Source: Gonapodya sp. JEL0774
Lineage: Eukaryota > Monoblepharomycota > Monoblepharidomycetes > Monoblepharidales > Gonapodyaceae
Reading direction: 5' to 3'
Assembly: GCA_027604505.1 (NCBI GenBank)
Contig: JADIIX010000023.1
Span: 1-64,000, forward strand
DNA length: 64,000 bases
Shown here: piece by piece, positions 59,400 through 64,000 of the stretch
How positions within the stretch are numbered: the first letter of the stretch is position 1
How the letters are laid out: every line of letters begins with the position of its first letter
Made by a program: the position numbers and the translations under genes
Notes under the pieces: model-generated
What the model saw: only the letters and a program-made list of their open reading frames with translations
What the model was told of the DNA's origin: nothing
The model's database searches: none

Positions 59400-61986
59400 A
59401 TGGCCACCGCTTCTTCTTCATCTACCTCACACCCATCTCTACAAACGAATCTGTCCGCTCTACCGACGATTGCGTTCCTGGAGTCCATGGCCACAAATTC
59501 ACAATCACAATCGGGTCCCAGGCTTGGAACTGCACGGACGAATGCCAAACGTGAGTGGGATGTACAAACTGATCCCAATCAGTTCATAATCTTGATTGAT
59601 CCGAGGGATGCGTTTGTGGTGACGTTGGTAGAGTTGTCGGCCACGAACAGCCGTCCTCCAACCGGACGATCATCGCCGAGCACTCCCGCACAACCATCAC
59701 CCTCTTTACATCGCCCGAAATCCCGTGCTGGTGATACTCCTCACCCAAACGATCGTTCCCCTTCACCCGCGCGGCGAACCAACTCACCCCCTCACCTGAA
59801 AACTTCCCACGTCTCCCACACACACAACCACTCTCCTGATTCTGCTTCCTCCGATCGCAGTACGTCATTGTCCGCGCCGTCTGCTGTAGCACCCCTACCG
59901 CTGGATCCTGCGGCACTGCAGTCGGACTACGTACGGACACTTCAGCAACAAGTGTACTTGTTGGAATTGGAGACTAGATATCTGAAAAAGAATGGTCCGA
60001 CTGGGGAGGCCTATACCCGCATGAATGGTGGGACTATGGCGGCGGGGCTCAACGATGCAATGCGTGGGCTGAAAGTTAAATATGTTGAACTGGAAGAGCG
60101 ATTCCGTGATGATATCAAAGTGAGTCGCGACGATGAAATGACGAATATCTCTCTTTCCCATTCGAAGGAGGAAGTCACTGTCACATGTGACCGCGAGGAG
60201 GGCTATGTGGTTAGAAAGTAATTTGCCCGGTGTCTCCAGGCCGTTTGTCGCGCCGAATGGTGCAAAGACACTCAAGTTTATTTAACAATTTGCTGAAATG
60301 GTGGCCTCCGTCATGACAGACCCTCCAGGATCAAGTTCACGCCCTCCGCACCCAAACTTCGATGGATGCAATGAAAATCACTGACCTGGAAAAGGATAAA
60401 GAAACTCTGAAGGAAGACGTGCAACGTGCGCGTGGTGCGTGAAAGAGAAGTCTGCTACGTTGTGCAGTGCGATTTGGCGGAATACATCAGGCTCACGCCA
60501 CTTGTTTCGACACGTAAGATGAGGCAAACAATGAAAAAGCGGAGCTGTACGTTGTTATGCCAATTCTCGCTTCATGTTGTTGCCTCCCACGTTCTTCGCT
60601 TCGCCCACAAGGCATGCATCCCTAGCGGCAGCGCGCTCCTCCCTATCCTCGGCCCACCTCACCAACACCTCCGTACAGAATTCCAATAATCGTTTAACTC
60701 AAGAAAATTCACGACTTGCGTCCCTTGCTGCATCCCGCGAGTTTGAAAGGACGTCCATGGCTGCGGAGCGAGACTCTCACCGGCGCACATCTGAGGAACT
60801 CCGCGCTAAGCTCGAAGCCTGCGAGAAGAGGGCTCTTGGTCTGGAGACGCGGCTAGCAGACACCGAGAGAGTCCATGCGGTGTCGGATGTCGGATTTTTG
60901 TCTGGGAGGGTGATGGAATTGGAGGGGGAGCTTACGAAAACGAGGGAGCACCTGCGTGTGTGTGAAACGCGGCTTGCGAATGAGGAGGTGGTTAGAAAAA
61001 GAGTCCAAGAAGAAAATGCCTCGTTGGTGAAAAGGGGTGTTGAGGGCGTTGCCGAAGTGGAAAGGGTTGTGGCGAAACTGAAGCGTGTGAGTTGTGCGGC
61101 AAACGCGGACCATCTGCGGTGCAAGGTTGACCTTTTCGCACTTTTCGTCACGTTTTCCTAATTCAAGGATGAATCTCAGGATGCATCCACCACCCGGCGT
61201 ATCGCTGACCTCTCGGCATCATCTGAACTCGCCCGCAGCGACCTCGTCCGTGTTTCACACGAACTCGACCTATCTCGATCGGCGCTAACTGCTTCCGAAG
61301 CTCGGTCTATGGCAGTCGCGGAGGAGCTCAGGATGACAATGGAAGAATTGGAGGCTGCTAACGTAGCGAAGGTAGGATGTGAGGAAAGATCCAAAGCAGC
61401 AGAGGAAAAGGTGAAGGAGGTGGAAGGCGTGGTTGAATTGCTTATCAGAGAGAAAGAGTGAGTTGTGGCAAGTACAGTTGCAAGAAATTAAGTAGCTAAC
61501 CGCTCGGAAAATTCTTTGCTCGGTGTTCCTTCATCCCACTCCACTGCACATATGGAATCATCCAAAATCATCATCTAACTATCTATATTTCGCCAATGCT
61601 GTCTCGGAAGCTCCCTCCATTCCGACTTGCGCAATCTGAAATCCCAGCACAGTCAGTTAAGTACCCAACACACGGCACTCCAAGCGGCCCACCGACGCCT
61701 CGCTGCACAGCTCGATGACCTACGGTCCCAAACGGAGGAACGTGACCGACTTGGGCGGTTGGTGGAGCAGGTTGAGGCTAGCGGCGAAGGATATCTTCAG
61801 CTTATGAAAGATGTGAGAAGGGCTTTGGCCGGAAGGGGTGCTGTGGTTCCCAGCGGAAGTGGTGCAGTGGGGACAGTGACGCAGTCAGGGCAGATGGGAA
61901 TAAGGGGGGGTAGGGGATTTAACGGTGCACGGTTCAGTGTGGAGGACTTACGAGATGAAGTGGAGAGAGAGATGAGGCGGGGTTAG
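59400..61986 (+). CDS. Long coiled-coil protein of unknown function
   Basis: Six exons in phase: 59400-60119, 60329-60434, 60519-60546, 60612-61086, 61168-61457 and 61611-61986, 664 residues. The N-terminal ~185 residues are Ser/Pro-rich with a short ordered piece ('PNQFIILIDPRDAFVVTLVE'). From ~190 to the end the protein is almost continuous heptad-type coiled coil: 'YVRTLQQQVYLLELETRYLK', 'LEKDKETLKEDVQRAR', 'RLTQENSRLASLAASREFER' and 'EELRMTMEELEAANVAK'. It ends 'LRDEVEREMRRG'. No motor, kinase or membrane segment is present. A cytoskeletal, centriolar or flagellar role would fit, but only composition supports it. The ATG at 59400 is the first in frame; upstream frame starts with GTG. Confidence 0.7.
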
Positions 61987-62433
61987 CAAATTGAGACCTT
62001 GTTTGCTATGAAAGAATAGGGCTATGCTGGCTGGCAGGTTTTAGTCGTGTCCCACACTCACAAAGGTTATGGTAGCACGGTGCTGTGATAGTTCTCAAAC
62101 GGCCGGGGACTGGGCAGCTATTTCAGTTATCGTGAGTCGCACCCGGTTCCACGCACCTCTGTTCGCTTGATGAGTGATATCAACTGGATAAAATTCCATG
62201 AAGTTTCAATCGTGTATGTGCGTTCGTGGAGTAGGATATGTAATCTCCAAGTAAGGTAGCGTGGATATGTACTTACATACGATATTCAGGTGGTGGGGAG
62301 CAGAGAAAGTGCACACGACAGGGTCCTGTCGGCGGGACAGCCACCAAAATAAGATTCATGCTTCTCATAATACCTCACCCCCCTTATAATTTATAAGTCG
62401 GTCCAGGTCCCATCAAGCCCCGTGAACACAACT
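61987..62433. other. Spacer with likely promoter of the amine-oxidase gene
   Basis: About 450 bp with an AT-rich TATAATTTATAA stretch at about 62385-62396, roughly 40-50 bp before the ATG at 62434. No gene was seen. Confidence 0.45.
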
Positions 62434-64000
62434 ATGTCTTCATCTCTGGAACAAGGAATTTCTCGATCCGGGTTTCCTTTAGCATCCGGGTCCACTGCAT
62501 TCACAGGTTCCACTGCAGGTGGATCGTCTTCACCAACCCGCCGTGTTTCTGCGTCGTCCTCCCTAGACTACTCGACGACGAACCAGCCAGTAAAAGTGGC
62601 CGTTATTGGATCAGGATTGGCTGGTTTGACTACTGCCTTTATCCTCTCAACCCAAACTCCCAGATCAGAAGATGCATCAGGAGCTCCACCTTTCGTCGTC
62701 TCCTTGTACGAAAAAGCGAATGCCCCAGGAATGGATTCTGCCTCAGTCGCACTCAAATGTTCGTGCAGACGCTGTTCTGGGAACAAGAATTCGACACATG
62801 ATCACATTGAGGGTAAAATAGAAGTCCCACAGAGAGCTTTCAGTCCGGGTAAGTGGTCGAGCAATGAAGGTGTTCTCAGATTTTTTGAATTCTTAAAAAC
62901 CAGTGAGGGCCCTCACTTCAGCATGGAAAACACTGGGAACTCGGTTCTTCAGAGTCCCCTAATGCTTACTCACTCCAATCATTCGTCTTCCGCCCCTCTG
63001 AAAGATTGGTACCCCACACTTGTCGCAATGTATCGCTATCTTGGCATACCGTTTGACATGCGTGACGACACACCCTCGGTCTCCCTTCACCGCGTTGGAT
63101 CGAACCCCAGCAACCCCGCATCTTCGCAGCCAAAGCCTCCTGCAGCATCTCGTGCCCATTCTCAGACTCTGACCTCAACCCCAAAGCAGGCGTCCACACA
63201 AGCCAAGTTCATTCCTAAAAGACCTCGCCCGGCAAGCGCAAACGTCTTGTCAGCACCTTCTGTCCCTTCCTCCTCGTCTCCAAGCCGCGCGCCTCCGGCA
63301 ACTTATGCTTCACCTTCATCTGTACCTGTCCCTATTGTACCAGTTACCCTTCTTGCCTCACCCTCCCTCATTCCATCCGACGGCGAGGGTGACTTCGATA
63401 CGGCACCTGACCTAAGTGATGCCGAAGACACTCGACACTCCTCCCGCCTTCGCCCAGATCATCATCGCGGCCCACGCACAGCTTCTCACACGTCTCTCGC
63501 TGGATCGTCATCTTCGTCCTCGTTGTCCGGCACCACCACCCTGGGTCCCACCTCCCACGTTGTTACCCTGTGGACCGGCTCTCAGCTAAATGTCACCCCA
63601 ACCCGAGTTGTGGCCCTTCCTTTTCCATCCTTGTCCTTACCACCAACTATCTCTGCGTGGCTTTCCCTCCTGTCGCCCTATGGACTGTATACAGCTACCA
63701 CCGCCTTCGCCCGCAATACTCGTCTTATGCTCGAGTTTTACGGCTTGCAGAGGGACGCACACGCGCTCAGGGCTGCACGGGGGCTAAAAAATCTGAAGGA
63801 AACTACCGAAGAGTGGCTGGTGAAGAGGGGCACGAGTGTCCAGCTGAGAGAAGGTTTTATTTACCCTATGATGAGTGGTGTGTGTACTTGTGGTGTGGGG
63901 GACGTGAGAAACTACGACGCGAGAGCCATTGTTGGTGAGTTGAAATTTAGTGACCGTTTGTTCGTTGAGGAGCAGTACGTCCCACAGAATCACGGAATGC
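62434..64000 (+). CDS. FAD-dependent amine oxidase-like oxidoreductase, 5' part (runs off right edge)
   Basis: The frame is open from the ATG at 62434 to the window end, 522 codons. After a Ser-rich leader, residues ~50-75 are a Rossmann dinucleotide-binding motif, 'VKVAVIGSGLAGLTTAFILS', followed by an acidic 'YEKAN'. 'PQRAFSPG' and 'WYPTLVAMYRYLGIPFD' then match the substrate-side segment common in fungal NAD(P)-binding/amine-oxidase-like proteins. A Ser/Pro/Ala-rich insert (~215-370) separates these from later motifs ('LSLLSPYGLY'). A gtaagt at 62852 and an acceptor near 63005 could remove a 3n-length intron and bring the two conserved segments together. An intron is likely but not forced. 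The substrate is unknown and the C-terminus is missing. Confidence 0.72.
   Translation, partial: MSSSLEQGISRSGFPLASGSTAFTGSTAGGSSSPTRRVSASSSLDYSTTNQPVKVAVIGSGLAGLTTAFILSTQTPRSEDASGAPPFVVSLYEKANAPGMDSASVALKCSCRRCSGNKNSTHDHIEGKIEVPQRAFSPGKWSSNEGVLRFFEFLKTSEGPHFSMENTGNSVLQSPLMLTHSNHSSSAPLKDWYPTLVAMYRYLGIPFDMRDDTPSVSLHRVGSNPSNPASSQPKPPAASRAHSQTLTSTPKQASTQAKFIPKRPRPASANVLSAPSVPSSSSPSRAPPATYASPSSVPVPIVPVTLLASPSLIPSDGEGDFDTAPDLSDAEDTRHSSRLRPDHHRGPRTASHTSLAGSSSSSSLSGTTTLGPTSHVVTLWTGSQLNVTPTRVVALPFPSLSLPPTISAWLSLLSPYGLYTATTAFARNTRLMLEFYGLQRDAHALRAARGLKNLKETTEEWLVKRGTSVQLREGFIYPMMSGVCTCGVGDVRNYDARAIVGELKFSDRLFVEEQYVPQNHGM

Noticed and set aside
62852-63005. Definite intron in the amine-oxidase gene
   Set aside because: Donor and acceptor are good and the length is a multiple of three, but the frame is open through it, so the intron is noted as likely rather than annotated.

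Overview
This window is eukaryotic nuclear DNA from a fungus. Genes are dense on both strands and cut by many short GT-AG introns, mostly about 45-150 nt. Diagnostic fungal proteins include a Zn2Cys6+PAS activator of the ERT1/AcuK type, a WC-2-like PAS+GATA protein, a Gvp36-type BAR protein, fungal-type Met17 and Rad3. A histone-mRNA stem-loop-binding protein, which I understand to be missing from familiar Dikarya, together with a PIH1 protein and a long coiled-coil protein, points to an early-diverging, possibly zoosporic lineage. That placement is inference, not a measurement. All gene models were spliced by hand and checked for reading phase.

Layout. 1-2.3 kb: 5' part of a SAC3/GANP gene (minus), leaving the left edge. 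2.9-4.35 kb: array A of a ~640-bp repeat. 4.7-7 kb: PIH1-domain gene. 7.45-10.1 kb: APE2 nuclease. 10.2-14.2 kb: BAR protein, TRM10, NAA38 and NDUFA2. 14.8-16.8 kb: WC-2-like. 17.1-22.3 kb: FBP1 and RAD3/XPD, divergent. 22.5-22.8 kb: mitoribosomal mS37. 23.8-27.5 kb: three unfamiliar genes, two sharing a homologous last exon around a zinc-finger gene. 28.4-30.3 kb: RGG/coiled-coil protein. 32.1-36.6 kb: DNAJC17 and EFG1, divergent. 37.2-38.95 kb: array B, a block copy of array A. 39.3-39.6 kb: ribosomal protein eL41. 40.5-46.2 kb: ZW10 and MET17. 47-49.8 kb: Gln-rich unknown. 50-51.6 kb: SLBP. 52.1-58.8 kb: ERT1/AcuK and a JmjN-JmjC (KDM4-like) demethylase. 59.4-62 kb: coiled-coil protein. 62.4 kb to the right edge: partial FAD amine oxidase.

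The recognised genes are mostly single-copy housekeeping functions: RNA processing and export (SAC3, TRM10, SLBP, DNAJC17, EFG1), translation (eL41, mS37, NAA38), DNA repair (APE2, RAD3), metabolism (FBP1, MET17, NDUFA2), trafficking (ZW10, BAR) and transcription or chromatin (WC-2, ERT1, KDM4). They do not form one pathway. The only clear functional link is ERT1/AcuK, a regulator of gluconeogenesis, with FBP1, a gluconeogenic enzyme. I saw no tRNA or rRNA gene, no recognisable transposase or reverse transcriptase, and no CRISPR.

The least explained content is the duplicated repeat block with its conserved hairpin, the 23.8-27.5 kb trio with its palindrome-bearing divergent promoter, and the Gln-rich gene at 47-49.8 kb.
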